Positions 1 through 8,897 of a stretch of 64,000 nucleotides of DNA are shown piece after piece. The stretch comes from Idiomarina piscisalsi (lineage in GTDB: Bacteria > Pseudomonadota > Gammaproteobacteria > Enterobacterales > Alteromonadaceae). The stretch is taken from positions 1,550,001 through 1,614,000 of the forward strand of contig NZ_CP022133.1 of the NCBI RefSeq assembly GCF_002211765.1, given 5' to 3'. Made by a program: the position numbers and the translations under genes. Below the pieces are notes generated by a model that searched no databases, was not told the DNA's origin, and worked only from the letters and a program-made list of their open reading frames with translations. Position 1 is the stretch's first letter, and every line of letters begins with the position of its first letter.

Positions 1-1228
1 TGCCTTCCACACGCTCTGTTGAGGTTTCAACCGTTTCAAAGAAACCTAAACGTTCCAGACGAACTTTCCCCTGCTCTACGTTACTATCCGAAAGCCATGC
101 CCCTTCCAGCTGACGCATTTCCCGGCGCAGAACGCGATCTTGGGTGGCGCTATTTCCTTCAAATTTAATACGGCGCACATAAACGCGCTTACCCGGATTT
201 ATGGAAAACGTAATTTTTACCGTTTTCTCTTCTTCATTATGTTCCGGAATGGCTCGTACCTCTGGGTACGCATAGCCATAGCGCCCGTAAAAGCGGCTTA
301 TCATGTCTTCTATGTAAGTGATTTGCGCGGCGTTATAAAGCGTTCCCTCTTCAATCTGAGCGATACGCGTAATCATTTCCTCGTGACCTTTTAGATCACC
401 AATGACATCCGTTTCACTGACATTGTATTTGTCACCTTCATTAACATTCAGAGTGATATAAACGCCTTCGCGGTCCGGGGTCATAGATACCTGAACAGAT
501 TCTACCTGAAAACGTAGGTAACCACGGTCGCGATAAAAGGATTCCAGTGTCTCCAGGTCACCACTCAACTGCTGCTTCTGATAACGCTTTTCGCCGATAA
601 TGTTCCACCAAGGCAAATCATCTTTTAACTCAAAGGTGTCAAGAAGCTGAGCATCAGAAAACGCTTTGTTGCCGACAATATTAATTTGCGCAATTTCAGC
701 CGCGTCACCCTCTTCAAAGGTCATTCGCAGTTCAACACGGTTTCGCGGTAAGTCTACGACCTGAACCTCAACTGACGCGTTGTATTTACCGACACTGTGG
801 TAAAAATCCTCAAGGCCTTTTTCGATACCTGCAATTGTCGTTCTGTCGAGCGGCTCCCCGACAACGATGTTGTTGTCAGTTAAGCTTTCTTGTAGCTGCT
901 CATCTTTAATATCGCTGTTACCGTCAAAGGTAATGTCGGAAATCGTTGGGCGCTCACTAACGTTAAAAATAAGCGTATTATCATCCCGTCTTGCATCGAT
1001 ATAATCGAAATGAGTCGATGAATACAGAGATCGAATGGCGCTGCGAATTTGCAGTTCGCTGACTTCGTCGCCGACTCGCACAGGAATGTAAGTTAACGCA
1101 GCGCCCAAGGCGACACGTTGTAACCCTTTAACTTCGATATCTTCTACAACAAATTCTTCTTGTTGTGCATAAGCCGGAGCGACAGCGCTCGCTATCATTG
1201 CACTTACTAACAGCTTTTTAAACGTCAT
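1..1228 (-). CDS. bamA: Outer membrane assembly protein BamA, N-terminal part (runs off the window)
   Basis: BamA is the core of the BAM complex that folds beta-barrel proteins into the outer membrane. The visible 409 residues start MTFKKLLVSAMIASA with a Sec signal peptide ending at AYA, followed by tandem POTRA repeats (first one beginning VEDIEVKGLQRV). Typical POTRA motifs are visible, such as 'ISDITFDGN' and 'YAYPEVRAIPEHN'. The C-terminal barrel lies beyond the left edge. The start at 1228 is chosen because it gives a proper signal peptide. It follows rseP by 32 bp in the same direction, the usual gammaproteobacterial order. The gene is cut by the window and does not look broken. Confidence 0.95.
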   Translation of the reverse strand, partial: MTFKKLLVSAMIASAVAPAYAQQEEFVVEDIEVKGLQRVALGAALTYIPVRVGDEVSELQIRSAIRSLYSSTHFDYIDARRDDNTLIFNVSERPTISDITFDGNSDIKDEQLQESLTDNNIVVGEPLDRTTIAGIEKGLEDFYHSVGKYNASVEVQVVDLPRNRVELRMTFEEGDAAEIAQINIVGNKAFSDAQLLDTFELKDDLPWWNIIGEKRYQKQQLSGDLETLESFYRDRGYLRFQVESVQVSMTPDREGVYITLNVNEGDKYNVSETDVIGDLKGHEEMITRIAQIEEGTLYNAAQITYIEDMISRFYGRYGYAYPEVRAIPEHNEEEKTVKITFSINPGKRVYVRRIKFEGNSATQDRVLRREMRQLEGAWLSDSNVEQGKVRLERLGFFETVETSTERVEG

Positions 1229-1260
1229 TATCACTAGCTACTTATTGTTTATGTCGTGAT

Positions 1261-2616
1261 TTAGAATGCAAAACGGATGATATCATTTGATATTGCCAAC
1301 GCCATTAACGCGAATACCAACATCCCGCCTATCCTATAGCAAATATCCTGCACTCTTTCGGATACCGGTTTCCCTTTCAACCACTCAATGCAATAAAACA
1401 TCAGGTGACCGCCATCGAGAACCGGCAACGGTAATAAATTTATAATCCCCAAATTGACACTCAGCAGGGCTAAAAAGCTCAAGAAGTAAACAAAGCCGTT
1501 ACTTGCACTAACACCGGCCCCTTCCGCAATGCTTAATGGTCCTGCCAAATTCTTAACTGACACATCACCGGTCAGCAGTTTACCTATCATTTTGACGCTA
1601 ACAACCATTAACTCCCAAGTTTTTTCAGCGCCTTTTAAGAGCCCGCTAAATACCCCATATTGGTGGTTATACACGTACCCTTCCGGCAGTGCGTCCGTTT
1701 TCGGCGCAACGCCAAGATACCCTATGACACCATTTTCAGTATCGCGTTCCCCAATTTTAACTGGAACGGTTGTTTTTTCCCCATCTCGAAGGACTAACAC
1801 GTCAAGCAAAGCCCCCGGGGATTCAGCAATGCGCTGTTGAAGGGAGCGCCAGTCATCAATACGCTGACCATCAATAGCGAGGACATCGTCGCCCTCTTTT
1901 AAACCCGCTAAAGCTGCCGGAGAGTCAGCTTCAACACGAGCTAATACGGTATAAACTTCTGGCTGATACACCGAAATTCCTAAACTTCCAAACGTTGATT
2001 CAGTTTCCGGATCAAACTGCCAGTTTTCGATATTTAATACACGCGTAACTTCTTCTTGGTCAGTCGTTCGCAACGTTATGGTTGTCTGCTCATTGCCTAT
2101 CGCTGACATAAGACCCAATTGGACTTGCTGCCAATCATAAGTTTCCACGTCGTCGATATAAAGTATTTCACTGCCTTTTTGAATACCGGCTTCTTCAGCA
2201 ATAGAGTCCGGCTCAACTTCCCCTACCACGGGCTTAACGGTTGGAACACCAACACCAAACATCAGCCACAGAACAGCCACTGCTAACACAAAATTCGCGA
2301 TGGGACCTGCCGCAACAATAGCGAAACGTTTATAGACAGACTGTGCATTGAAACTCACGCCCTTTAACGCATCTGGCACGTCATCAACGCGTTCATCCAG
2401 CATGCGGACATACCCGCCAAGCGGTATTATGCTAACTTGGTAAACTGTGCCGTCTTTTGCTTTTCTTTGCCAAACAGGACGCCCGAAACCAATAGAGAAT
2501 GTCAGTACTTTAACCCCACAGCGACGAGCCACCCAAAAGTGACCAAACTCATGAAAAGCAACGAGAATGCCCAGAGTGACAACGAAAGATAAGGCGTACC
2601 ATAAAATCTCTAACAT
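1261..2616 (-). CDS. rseP: Site-2 intramembrane protease RseP
   Basis: Inner-membrane zinc metalloprotease that cleaves RseA after DegS to release sigma-E, and clears signal-peptide remnants. In 451 residues (E. coli 450) the zinc motif HEFGH is at residues 22-26 in the first membrane segment, two PDZ domains fill roughly 115-310, and the third metal ligand is in LDGGH near 400-404. A longer frame opens at 2637, but the ATG at 2616 is preferred: it starts MLEILWYALSF like the family and has AAGGAG eight bases upstream, inside the end of dxr. The ATG overlaps the dxr stop codon, so the two genes are translationally coupled. Confidence 0.95.
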   Translation of the reverse strand: MLEILWYALSFVVTLGILVAFHEFGHFWVARRCGVKVLTFSIGFGRPVWQRKAKDGTVYQVSIIPLGGYVRMLDERVDDVPDALKGVSFNAQSVYKRFAIVAAGPIANFVLAVAVLWLMFGVGVPTVKPVVGEVEPDSIAEEAGIQKGSEILYIDDVETYDWQQVQLGLMSAIGNEQTTITLRTTDQEEVTRVLNIENWQFDPETESTFGSLGISVYQPEVYTVLARVEADSPAALAGLKEGDDVLAIDGQRIDDWRSLQQRIAESPGALLDVLVLRDGEKTTVPVKIGERDTENGVIGYLGVAPKTDALPEGYVYNHQYGVFSGLLKGAEKTWELMVVSVKMIGKLLTGDVSVKNLAGPLSIAEGAGVSASNGFVYFLSFLALLSVNLGIINLLPLPVLDGGHLMFYCIEWLKGKPVSERVQDICYRIGGMLVFALMALAISNDIIRFAF

Positions 2617-3806
2617 ACCCCGTACTCCTTGATCCACTTAGAGGCCTGCCGACGAGACTGGGCATCGAGTTGTGCCAATACATCAAGGTTGTCAGCAACA
2701 ACCGATTCTGTTTTTTGCAACGAGTAATCACACACTTTTGCGATATCAGTAAACAGGATATGGCCTTCCAAAAAAGCTTGCACCGCGACTTCGTTGGCCG
2801 CGTTTAACGTCGTTGTTGCCCATTGACCATCCCAACACGCCTGAATAGCAAGCTTCAAACACGGGTAGCGTGCGTAGTCCGGCTGTTTGAACGTCAGTTC
2901 ATTCAGCGTACTGAAATCGAGACCTCCAACGCCACTTCGTAACCGCTCTGGGTATCCCAGAGTATGTGCAATTGGGGTGCGCATATCTGGTTGCCCCATT
3001 TGCGCTAAAACCGAACCGTCGGTAAATTGCACCATTGAGTGAATGACACTTTGTGGATGAATAACCACTTTCAACTCAGACTCTGAACAATTAAACAGCC
3101 AACGCGCTTCAATATACTCAAGCCCTTTATTCAGCATTGTCGCAGAATCCACCGAAATTTTTTGCCCCATTGACCAGTTAGGGTGATTACAGGCTGCTTT
3201 CGGGGTTTGTTTATCGAGTTCGTGAACAGGCAAGTCGCGAAACGGACCGCCAGAGCCAGTCAATAGTAAGTAGTCGACACCATGTTCACTCAACTGCATT
3301 GAACCAACTTGTTCCTGAGCTTCTTTAGGCAAACACTGAAAAATTGCGTTATGTTCGCTATCAACGGGTAAGATTTTCGCCCCTGAGCGATTGGCATGAT
3401 CAATAAACAGCTGCCCACTCATGACCAGAGCTTCTTTATTGGCAAGTAGAACAGTTTTGCCCGCATCGATGGCTGCCAGTGTTGGCTTTAAGCCAGCGGA
3501 GCCAACAATAGCCGCCATTACTGTATCAACCTCGTTACTTTGACTCACGTCGATTAATGCTTTCTCGCCGTATAAAACCTGAGTTGAAACCTTGCCACTT
3601 AGCGCTGACTCTAATTCGTCCGCTACTTTCTTAGAGCCCATCACTGCGAATTGTGGTTTATAAGTTAGGCACAATTCAGCCATAGCACCTACCTGGCTAT
3701 TGGCTGTCAGCGCGTACACCGAAAAGTCACCAGGGTGTCGTGACACAACGTCCAGCGTATTCTGCCCAATAGAGCCCGTTGCTCCAAGTATGGTTATACT
3801 GCGCAT
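2610..3806 (-). CDS. dxr: 1-deoxy-D-xylulose-5-phosphate reductoisomerase
   Basis: Second step of the MEP isoprenoid pathway: converts DXP to 2-C-methyl-D-erythritol 4-phosphate with NADPH. The NADPH-binding loop GATGSIG is at residues 8-14, the conserved LLANKEALVMSG follows near 120, the metal-binding stretch 'PVDSEHNAIFQ' is near 150, and the substrate region contains 'NHPNWSMG' and 'SATMLNKGLE'. Length of 398 is normal. It starts 4 bp after cdsA and has CTGGAG in the cdsA 3' end as ribosome site. Its place between cdsA and rseP links undecaprenyl precursor supply to envelope assembly, as in many gammaproteobacteria. Confidence 0.97.
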   Translation of the reverse strand: MRSITILGATGSIGQNTLDVVSRHPGDFSVYALTANSQVGAMAELCLTYKPQFAVMGSKKVADELESALSGKVSTQVLYGEKALIDVSQSNEVDTVMAAIVGSAGLKPTLAAIDAGKTVLLANKEALVMSGQLFIDHANRSGAKILPVDSEHNAIFQCLPKEAQEQVGSMQLSEHGVDYLLLTGSGGPFRDLPVHELDKQTPKAACNHPNWSMGQKISVDSATMLNKGLEYIEARWLFNCSESELKVVIHPQSVIHSMVQFTDGSVLAQMGQPDMRTPIAHTLGYPERLRSGVGGLDFSTLNELTFKQPDYARYPCLKLAIQACWDGQWATTTLNAANEVAVQAFLEGHILFTDIAKVCDYSLQKTESVVADNLDVLAQLDAQSRRQASKWIKEYGVC

Positions 3807-3810
3807 AGAA

Positions 3811-4677
3811 TTAATGCAAAAACTCCAGATAAGCCAAAGTAAATACCGGTACTGCCGCGGTAAGACTGTCTATTCGATCCAAAATTCCGCCGTGACCGGG
3901 CAAAATTGAACCACTGTCTTTAACACCGGCACTGCGTTTGAACATACTTTCGTTTAAATCGCCAAACACCGAAGCGACTACAGTAAAGAGTCCGGTCAGG
4001 TAATAACCGGTAAATTGATCGGCAGGTACTTTTGTCCAATGCGCAACCACCATCATCACGACAAAAGCCAAGGTAACGCCGCCACAAAGCCCTTCCATGG
4101 TTTTACCAGGACTCACTGCGGGCATCATCTTATTGCGACCATAGCGCACACCTGCAAAATAAGCGCCAACGTCAGCCGCCCACACCAGTAAGAGAATAAA
4201 CAGAACGACCCAACCACCAAAATAAGGGTTATCTTCAAAATTGATTGAGCGAACGGTCATTAAAGCCGCCCACGTAGGGATAAAAATAAGCACCCCAAAA
4301 ACACCAACAATTGCGCGGGTTCTGGACCAAACGCGGCGACTTGATGGGTAGTTTACGATTAAGGCCAACGCCACAACCCACCAAACACCGCCCAATACGA
4401 TTGTGTAATAAGTCACGCTGTTTAATGCACCGTCGTTCGCCCATAAATCGCCCAAGGGTACCAACCAGGACAACACACCAATAATGGCTCCTATAAAGGC
4501 TACGTATGCAATTCTGGCTGACTTACGACGTACCCCCATTAGCGGAGACCATTCCCAGGCGCCCATCATAATGACGGCCTGAATAAACAATGAAAAGCCC
4601 CAAAGTGGGAGCAAAAAGACGCAGTAGAGCGCAATTGGAATGAGTAATAATGCCGTTAAAATTCGTTGTTTTAGCAA
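3811..4677 (-). CDS. cdsA: Phosphatidate cytidylyltransferase (CDP-diglyceride synthase)
   Basis: Makes CDP-diacylglycerol from CTP and phosphatidic acid, the branch point for all phospholipids; an integral inner-membrane enzyme. 288 residues with about eight hydrophobic segments and the family signature near residues 244-272 (SMFKR....KDSG, then PGHGGILDRIDS), which holds the catalytic acidic residues. The start codon is TTG at 4677 (MLKQRIL, as in E. coli MLKYRL), with GAGGAA overlapping the end of uppS about seven bases upstream. No nearby in-frame ATG gives a family-like N-terminus, so an inefficient start on an essential gene seems real. Confidence 0.95.
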   Translation of the reverse strand: MLKQRILTALLLIPIALYCVFLLPLWGFSLFIQAVIMMGAWEWSPLMGVRRKSARIAYVAFIGAIIGVLSWLVPLGDLWANDGALNSVTYYTIVLGGVWWVVALALIVNYPSSRRVWSRTRAIVGVFGVLIFIPTWAALMTVRSINFEDNPYFGGWVVLFILLLVWAADVGAYFAGVRYGRNKMMPAVSPGKTMEGLCGGVTLAFVVMMVVAHWTKVPADQFTGYYLTGLFTVVASVFGDLNESMFKRSAGVKDSGSILPGHGGILDRIDSLTAAVPVFTLAYLEFLH

Positions 4678-4680
4678 GTG

Positions 4681-5454
4681 TTATTCCTCTGTCCGAGTAT
4701 CTATGTCTTGCATTAGCATAGTTAGCTGTTCGCTGGTCAGTCCAAACCGACGTTCACGCTGTGCAAAGTCGTTAATGGCTTCTGCAAAGGTGGTATCGTC
4801 AAAGTCAGGCCATAATACAGGCGTAAAAAACAGCTCTGCATACGCCAGTTGCCATAACAGAAAATTACTGATGCGGTGCTCACCACCAGTACGAATCAGT
4901 AAGTCCGGTGTGGCTTGGTTAGACAGCATCAAGTTGTCCGCAAGTGCTTCACCTGTTATCTCATCAGCCGTTAATTCACCACTTTCGACTTTTTGAGCCA
5001 TGGCTCGACAGGCTTGTGTAATGTCCCACTGACCGCCATAGTTGGCAGCAATATTCAGCGTTAACTGATCGTTGCCTGCGGTTTTTTCTTCCGCCTGTGC
5101 AATTTGTTTTTGTAGACGCTTAGAAAAGCGGCTTTTATCGCCAATAATTCGCAGCCGAATATTATTTTCGTCGAGTTTCACGACCTCTTTTTTGAGAACC
5201 GACATAAACAGCTCCATCAGCAACGAAACTTCTGTTGCTGGTCTGTTCCAATTCTCGCTGCTAAACGCAAAAAGCGTCAACGACTCTATGCCATTACGCC
5301 TTGCAAAAGCGACCGCACGACGCACAGCTTCAGCACCGGCCTTATGACCCGATGTCCTTGCTTTGCCTCGTTGCTTCGCCCAGCGTCCGTTACCGTCCAT
5401 AATAAGGGCAACGTGTTTGGGGACTAACTGTTTTATTGACGGTAGTTCTTTCAT
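4681..5454 (-). CDS. uppS: Undecaprenyl pyrophosphate synthase (cis-prenyltransferase)
   Basis: Condenses isopentenyl diphosphate onto farnesyl diphosphate to form C55-PP, the lipid carrier for peptidoglycan and O-antigen; a cytosolic, membrane-associated enzyme. In 257 residues the family hallmark [12 protein letters not shown] lies at 19-30 with the catalytic Asp at 20, and the C-terminal [19 protein letters not shown] block, which binds IPP, is clear. The gene lies 81 bp after frr, separated from it by a terminator and an apparent new promoter (see those entries), and is followed by cdsA after 3 bp. It probably heads the uppS-cdsA-dxr-rseP-bamA unit. Confidence 0.97.
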   Translation of the reverse strand: MKELPSIKQLVPKHVALIMDGNGRWAKQRGKARTSGHKAGAEAVRRAVAFARRNGIESLTLFAFSSENWNRPATEVSLLMELFMSVLKKEVVKLDENNIRLRIIGDKSRFSKRLQKQIAQAEEKTAGNDQLTLNIAANYGGQWDITQACRAMAQKVESGELTADEITGEALADNLMLSNQATPDLLIRTGGEHRISNFLLWQLAYAELFFTPVLWPDFDDTTFAEAINDFAQRERRFGLTSEQLTMLMQDIDTRTEE

Positions 5455-5472
5455 GTATCAGCCATGAACATT

Positions 5473-5506
5473 AAAAAACGCCGTGCGAGTATACCTGACA
5501 CGGCGT
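5473..5506 (-). terminator. Intrinsic terminator after frr
   Basis: An 8-bp perfect GC-rich stem (ACGCCGTG at 5478-5485 with CACGGCGT at 5499-5506) with a 13-base loop; on the minus strand the second arm runs directly into a T tract. It would end transcription from pyrH-frr. The apparent uppS promoter overlaps this hairpin. Confidence 0.75.
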
Positions 5507-5516
5507 CATACACCAA
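5488..5516 (-). promoter_or_regulatory. Putative sigma-70 promoter for uppS operon, overlapping the frr terminator
   Basis: On the minus strand TTGGTG (5516-5511) and TATACT (5493-5488) are separated by exactly 17 bases. The -10 lies in the terminator loop, so the expected start point is near 5481, inside the second arm. Transcripts from here would lack the complete hairpin. Called from sequence pattern only. Confidence 0.5.
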
Positions 5517-5535
5517 TGAAGTCATTGCCTGATGC

Positions 5536-6093
5536 TTATATTTCCATCAAGTCTTCTTCTTTTGCTTTCAACGCTTCGTCGATTTGCTTGACGTATTTAT
5601 CGGTCAGCTTTTGAACTTCATCTTCCGCTTGGCGTTCTTCATCTTCAGTGATTTCTTTTTCTTTTAACAACTCTTTAATGTCACCGTTTGCATCACGACG
5701 AATGTTACGCACGGCGACACGGCCTTGTTCAGCTTCCGCACGAACAATCTTCACTAAGTCCTTACGACGCTCTTCCGTTAGCGGTGGTAACGGAATACGA
5801 ATAACAGCACCTGCAGACGCTGGATTCAAACCTAAGTCGGAATCCATAATCGCTTTTTCGACGGCTTGTGATGATGATTTATCAAATACAGTTAAAGCCA
5901 GAGTTCTAGAATCTTCAGTCGTGATATTAGCCAACTGCTTAAGCGGCGTATCTGTACCGTAGTAATTCACCATGACACCATCAAGAATGCTTGGGTGAGC
6001 ACGACCCGTGCGTACTTTTGACATTTGACTGCGCAGTGATTCTACACTCTTTTCCATGCGCGACTTTGCATCTTCAATAATTTCTTTTATCAC
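5536..6093 (-). CDS. frr: Ribosome recycling factor
   Basis: Splits post-termination 70S ribosomes together with EF-G in the cytosol. 185 residues is the standard length. Recognisable family segments include '[21 protein letters not shown]' near 27-47 and 'ALTVFDKSS', with the C-terminal helix '[24 protein letters not shown]' forming the three-helix tRNA-like body. It lies 30 bp after pyrH on the same strand, the invariant pyrH-frr pair, and is followed by a terminator. Confidence 0.98.
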   Translation of the reverse strand: MIKEIIEDAKSRMEKSVESLRSQMSKVRTGRAHPSILDGVMVNYYGTDTPLKQLANITTEDSRTLALTVFDKSSSQAVEKAIMDSDLGLNPASAGAVIRIPLPPLTEERRKDLVKIVRAEAEQGRVAVRNIRRDANGDIKELLKEKEITEDEERQAEDEVQKLTDKYVKQIDEALKAKEEDLMEI

Positions 6094-6123
6094 TGTTTGT
6101 ACCCTTTAATCTTAGAATCTGTC

Positions 6124-6858
6124 TTATTCTGCATCGTGACTGATCAGTGTACCTTCTTCTTCACCAAGAATCACTGATCGCAGAGAGCCGGGCTTATTCA
6201 TATTAAACACCCGAATCGGTAAACCATGATCTCTGGCAAGAGTGAATGCCGCTAGATCCATGACTTTAAGCTGTTTCTCAAGCACATCATTATAGTTTAT
6301 GTGCTTATAAAGAGTGGCGTCCGGATTGTTAACCGGATCATCTGAATAGACACCATCAACCTTTGTACCTTTCAAAACGGCTTCAGCTTCAATTTCAATA
6401 CCACGTAAACAAGCTGCAGAATCCGTTGTGAAGAACGGATTACCCGTACCGGCAGAGAAAATAACAACGCGACCAGACTTAAGCAAGCTAATAGCTTCTG
6501 CCCAGTTGTAACTGTCGCACACACCAGTCAATTCAATGGCCGACATAAGGCGAGCGTTAACAAAGGCACGGTGCAATGCGTCACGCATAGCCAATCCATT
6601 CATGACCGTCGCCAACATACCCATGTGGTCACCCACAACTCGATTCATGCCAGCTTTTGCAAGACCTTCACCGCGGAATAAGTTACCGCCACCAATGACC
6701 AAACCGACCTGAACCCCAAGTTCAACCAGTTCTTTAATTTCTTGCGCCATGCGATCTAACACTTTGGCATCGATACCAAATGGCTCATCGCCCATAAGCG
6801 CTTCACCACTGAGCTTTAACAATATGCGTCGATAACTGGGTTTAGGATGGGTAGTCAT
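6124..6858 (-). CDS. pyrH: UMP kinase
   Basis: Bacterial-type UMP kinase of the amino acid kinase fold (hexameric, GTP-activated), phosphorylating UMP to UDP in pyrimidine nucleotide synthesis. 244 residues; the N-terminal phosphate loop '[11 protein letters not shown]' is near 13-23, the glycine-rich '[10 protein letters not shown]' is near 55-64, and '[12 protein letters not shown]' near 135-150 is the nucleotide and UMP contact region. It starts downstream of the tsf terminator, so it needs either read-through or its own promoter; no promoter is obvious between 6859 and 6882. Confidence 0.98.
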   Translation of the reverse strand: MTTHPKPSYRRILLKLSGEALMGDEPFGIDAKVLDRMAQEIKELVELGVQVGLVIGGGNLFRGEGLAKAGMNRVVGDHMGMLATVMNGLAMRDALHRAFVNARLMSAIELTGVCDSYNWAEAISLLKSGRVVIFSAGTGNPFFTTDSAACLRGIEIEAEAVLKGTKVDGVYSDDPVNNPDATLYKHINYNDVLEKQLKVMDLAAFTLARDHGLPIRVFNMNKPGSLRSVILGEEEGTLISHDAE

Positions 6859-6882
6859 TATTGCCTCTACTCTTATTTAGGT

Positions 6883-6919
6883 TAAAAAAAACCGCGTCCT
6901 GAACGCTCAAGACGCGGTT
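6883..6919 (-). terminator. Intrinsic terminator after rpsB-tsf
   Basis: A perfect 9-bp stem (AACCGCGTC at 6890-6898, GACGCGGTT at 6911-6919) with a 12-base loop; on the minus strand it runs into an unbroken run of T residues. It sits between the tsf stop and the pyrH start. It should reduce but may not abolish pyrH transcription from the rpsB promoter. Confidence 0.85.
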
Positions 6920-6956
6920 GTATTTTTATGGTATCAAGTTGGTCGAAACCACTAGA

Positions 6957-7835
6957 TTAACCTTTGTTCGCTGCTGCCACTTGAGCCTGAACTTCAGAAG
7001 CAAAATCTTCTTCTTTACGCTCAATGCCTTCGCCCACTTCAAAGCGTACGAAAGTAACAACGTCTGCGCCAGCTTTCTTCAATAATTCACCAACAGTCAT
7101 TGATGGATCTTTAACGAAAGGCTGGCCAGTCAGGCTGATTTCGCCGGTAAACTTACGCATACGGCCTTCAACCATTTTCTCAGCAATTTCTTTAGGCTTA
7201 CCGCTTTGCATAGCGATATCAACCTGAATAGAACGCTCTTTTTCAACTACTTCTGCGTCTACGTCTTCAGGCTTAACAAACTGAGGGCTGCTTGCTGCAA
7301 CGTGCATACACAGGTCACGAGCTAAATCTTCGTCACCGCCAGTTAATGCAACAGCAACACCGATGCGAGCACCGTGTGTGTAAGTTGCAACAACGTCACC
7401 AGCTTCAATCGTTTGAACGCGACGAACATTCATGTTCTCGCCAATTTTAGCGACTAAGTCTTCACGAGTTTTCTCAACTGTTTCGCCACCGATGTCAGTT
7501 GCTTTCAGTTTTTCAACGTCGTTTTCTTTGTTAGCGAACGCAGCGTTGATAACTTTCTCACCGAAGCCTAAGAAGTTTTCGTCACGAGCAACGAAGTCAG
7601 TTTCACAGTTCAGTTCAACTAATGTTGCCTGGCTGCCTTCAGACTTAACTAAGATAACACCTTCAGCGGCAACACGACCCGCTTTCTTAGCGGCTTTAGC
7701 CTGACCACTTTTACGCATCAGTTCAATTGCGGCTTCCATATCGCCGTCGACTTCCTGCAATGCCTTTTTGCAGTCCATCATGCCAGCGCCTGTGCGCTCG
7801 CGCAGTTCTTTAACTTGAGCTGCTGTAATTGCCAT
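6957..7835 (-). CDS. tsf: Translation elongation factor Ts
   Basis: Guanine-nucleotide exchange factor for EF-Tu. 292 residues with the N-terminal UBA-like domain (residues 1-50, '[19 protein letters not shown]') and the EF-Tu-contacting TDFVARDE motif at 79-86, followed by the two core subdomains and the coiled-coil insertion. It follows rpsB by 15 bp, the classic rpsB-tsf operon, and ends in a strong terminator. Confidence 0.98.
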   Translation of the reverse strand: MAITAAQVKELRERTGAGMMDCKKALQEVDGDMEAAIELMRKSGQAKAAKKAGRVAAEGVILVKSEGSQATLVELNCETDFVARDENFLGFGEKVINAAFANKENDVEKLKATDIGGETVEKTREDLVAKIGENMNVRRVQTIEAGDVVATYTHGARIGVAVALTGGDEDLARDLCMHVAASSPQFVKPEDVDAEVVEKERSIQVDIAMQSGKPKEIAEKMVEGRMRKFTGEISLTGQPFVKDPSMTVGELLKKAGADVVTFVRFEVGEGIERKEEDFASEVQAQVAAANKG

Positions 7836-7850
7836 GATCTCTATCCTCGA

Positions 7851-8579
7851 TTATTCACTTGCTTCGACGAAGTCGTCAGAGTCTTTCGCTTCAACCTGTG
7901 CTACGCGCGCTTCTTTAATCGCATCAGCAGCTGAGTTCAGGTATAACTGTACCGCACGGATTGCGTCATCGTTACCTGGAACAATGTAGTCAACGCCGTC
8001 TGGATCTGAGTTAGTATCAACAACAGAAACAACAGGAATACCCAGGTTGTTCGCTTCTTTAATTGCAATGTGCTCGTGGTCAGCATCGATAACGAAAAGA
8101 ACGTCAGGCAAGCCGCCCATGTTCTTAATACCGCCTAAACCTTTCTCAAGCTTTTCCATTTCGCGGGTGTTAACCAACGCTTCTTTTTTAGTAAGCTTGT
8201 CGAAAGTGCCGTCTTGGCTCATTGTTTCAAGGTCTTTCAAACGCTTGATAGACTGACGTACTGTTTTCCAGTTTGTCAGCATACCGCCTAACCAACGGTG
8301 GTTAACGTAGTACTGACCACAGTTGTTAGCTGCTTCTTTAACCGCTTCAGACGCTGCGCGCTTAGTACCAACAAACAGAATTTTACCTTTGTTTGAAGCA
8401 ACGTGCTGCATGTAGCTCAACGCATCGTTGAACATTGGCACAGTCTTTTCGAGGTTAATGATATGAATCTTGTTACGAGCACCGAAAATGTAAGGTTTCA
8501 TTTTCGGGTTCCAGAAACGAGTTTGGTGACCGAAGTGGACACCTGCTTTCAGCATGTCACGCATTGACACGTTAGCCAT
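7851..8579 (-). CDS. rpsB: 30S ribosomal protein S2
   Basis: Small-subunit ribosomal protein at the head-body junction that recruits S1. 242 residues; family segments '[25 protein letters not shown]' at the N-terminus, '[12 protein letters not shown]' near 95-106, and '[29 protein letters not shown]' near 170-200. The upstream region holds a structured leader that resembles the S2 autoregulatory site of gammaproteobacteria, so expression of rpsB-tsf is probably repressed by free S2 protein. Confidence 0.98.
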   Translation of the reverse strand: MANVSMRDMLKAGVHFGHQTRFWNPKMKPYIFGARNKIHIINLEKTVPMFNDALSYMQHVASNKGKILFVGTKRAASEAVKEAANNCGQYYVNHRWLGGMLTNWKTVRQSIKRLKDLETMSQDGTFDKLTKKEALVNTREMEKLEKGLGGIKNMGGLPDVLFVIDADHEHIAIKEANNLGIPVVSVVDTNSDPDGVDYIVPGNDDAIRAVQLYLNSAADAIKEARVAQVEAKDSDDFVEASE

Positions 8580-8610
8580 AATATTTTCCTTTTGTAAGGG
8601 GTTAAGCCTC

Positions 8611-8670
8611 CATACACCCCATAAGACGACTTAGTCGAACTAAGCACCCCGCCTTATGTGCCGGTGTATG
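8611..8670 (-). ncRNA. rpsB 5' leader, probable S2 autoregulatory RNA element
   Basis: Three nested perfect stems are visible: CATACACC (8611-8618) with GGTGTATG (8663-8670); CATAAG (8620-8625) with CTTATG (8653-8658); and CTTAG (8630-8634) with CTAAG (8640-8644) closing a five-base loop. An asymmetric internal loop separates the middle and apical stems. Position in the rpsB 5' UTR and the stacked form agree with the known gammaproteobacterial rpsB leader, to which excess S2 binds to block translation. The structure is seen; the S2 binding is inferred from that known system. Confidence 0.7.
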
Positions 8671-8675
8671 TGTGG

Positions 8676-8681
8676 ATTATA
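8676..8681 (-). promoter_or_regulatory. Putative -10 element of the rpsB promoter
   Basis: A consensus TATAAT on the minus strand lies just upstream of the outer stem of the leader, putting the transcript start at about 8668-8670, the first base of the hairpin. The -35 region has no good match to TTGACA, but the DNA upstream is AT-rich. Confidence 0.6.
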
Positions 8682-8897
8682 CAATTGTTTATTAAGTTGC
8701 TCGTTGCGGTGACCATTTATTAAAGAGAATATCCGGCCAACCGAAAAAGCGTGCGTTTTATACCATAAAGCCGCTGCAACAACAACTAAAAACCACTTAA
8801 ATCGTGTTTTTAAAAGCCCTTGGTGAGCGAACATAGCGAAGTTTTGCTGCGGCTGTTAAACTGTCGTTTTTTAAGAGCGGTATGGACGAGTAACAAA

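Larger units (their letters stand above)
8580..8897. other. Divergent rpsB/map intergenic region
   Basis: This 318-bp gap holds the rpsB leader hairpin (8611-8670) and a -10-like element (8676-8681) on the minus strand. The remaining part, 8705-8897, should contain the map promoter, but I see no convincing -35/-10 pair there. An open frame beginning with TTG at 8820 enters map in frame and is best read as untranslated leader. Confidence 0.5.

Noticed and set aside
8820..8897. N-terminal extension of map from a TTG
   Set aside because: No family counterpart; the ATG at 8898 gives the exact E. coli length.
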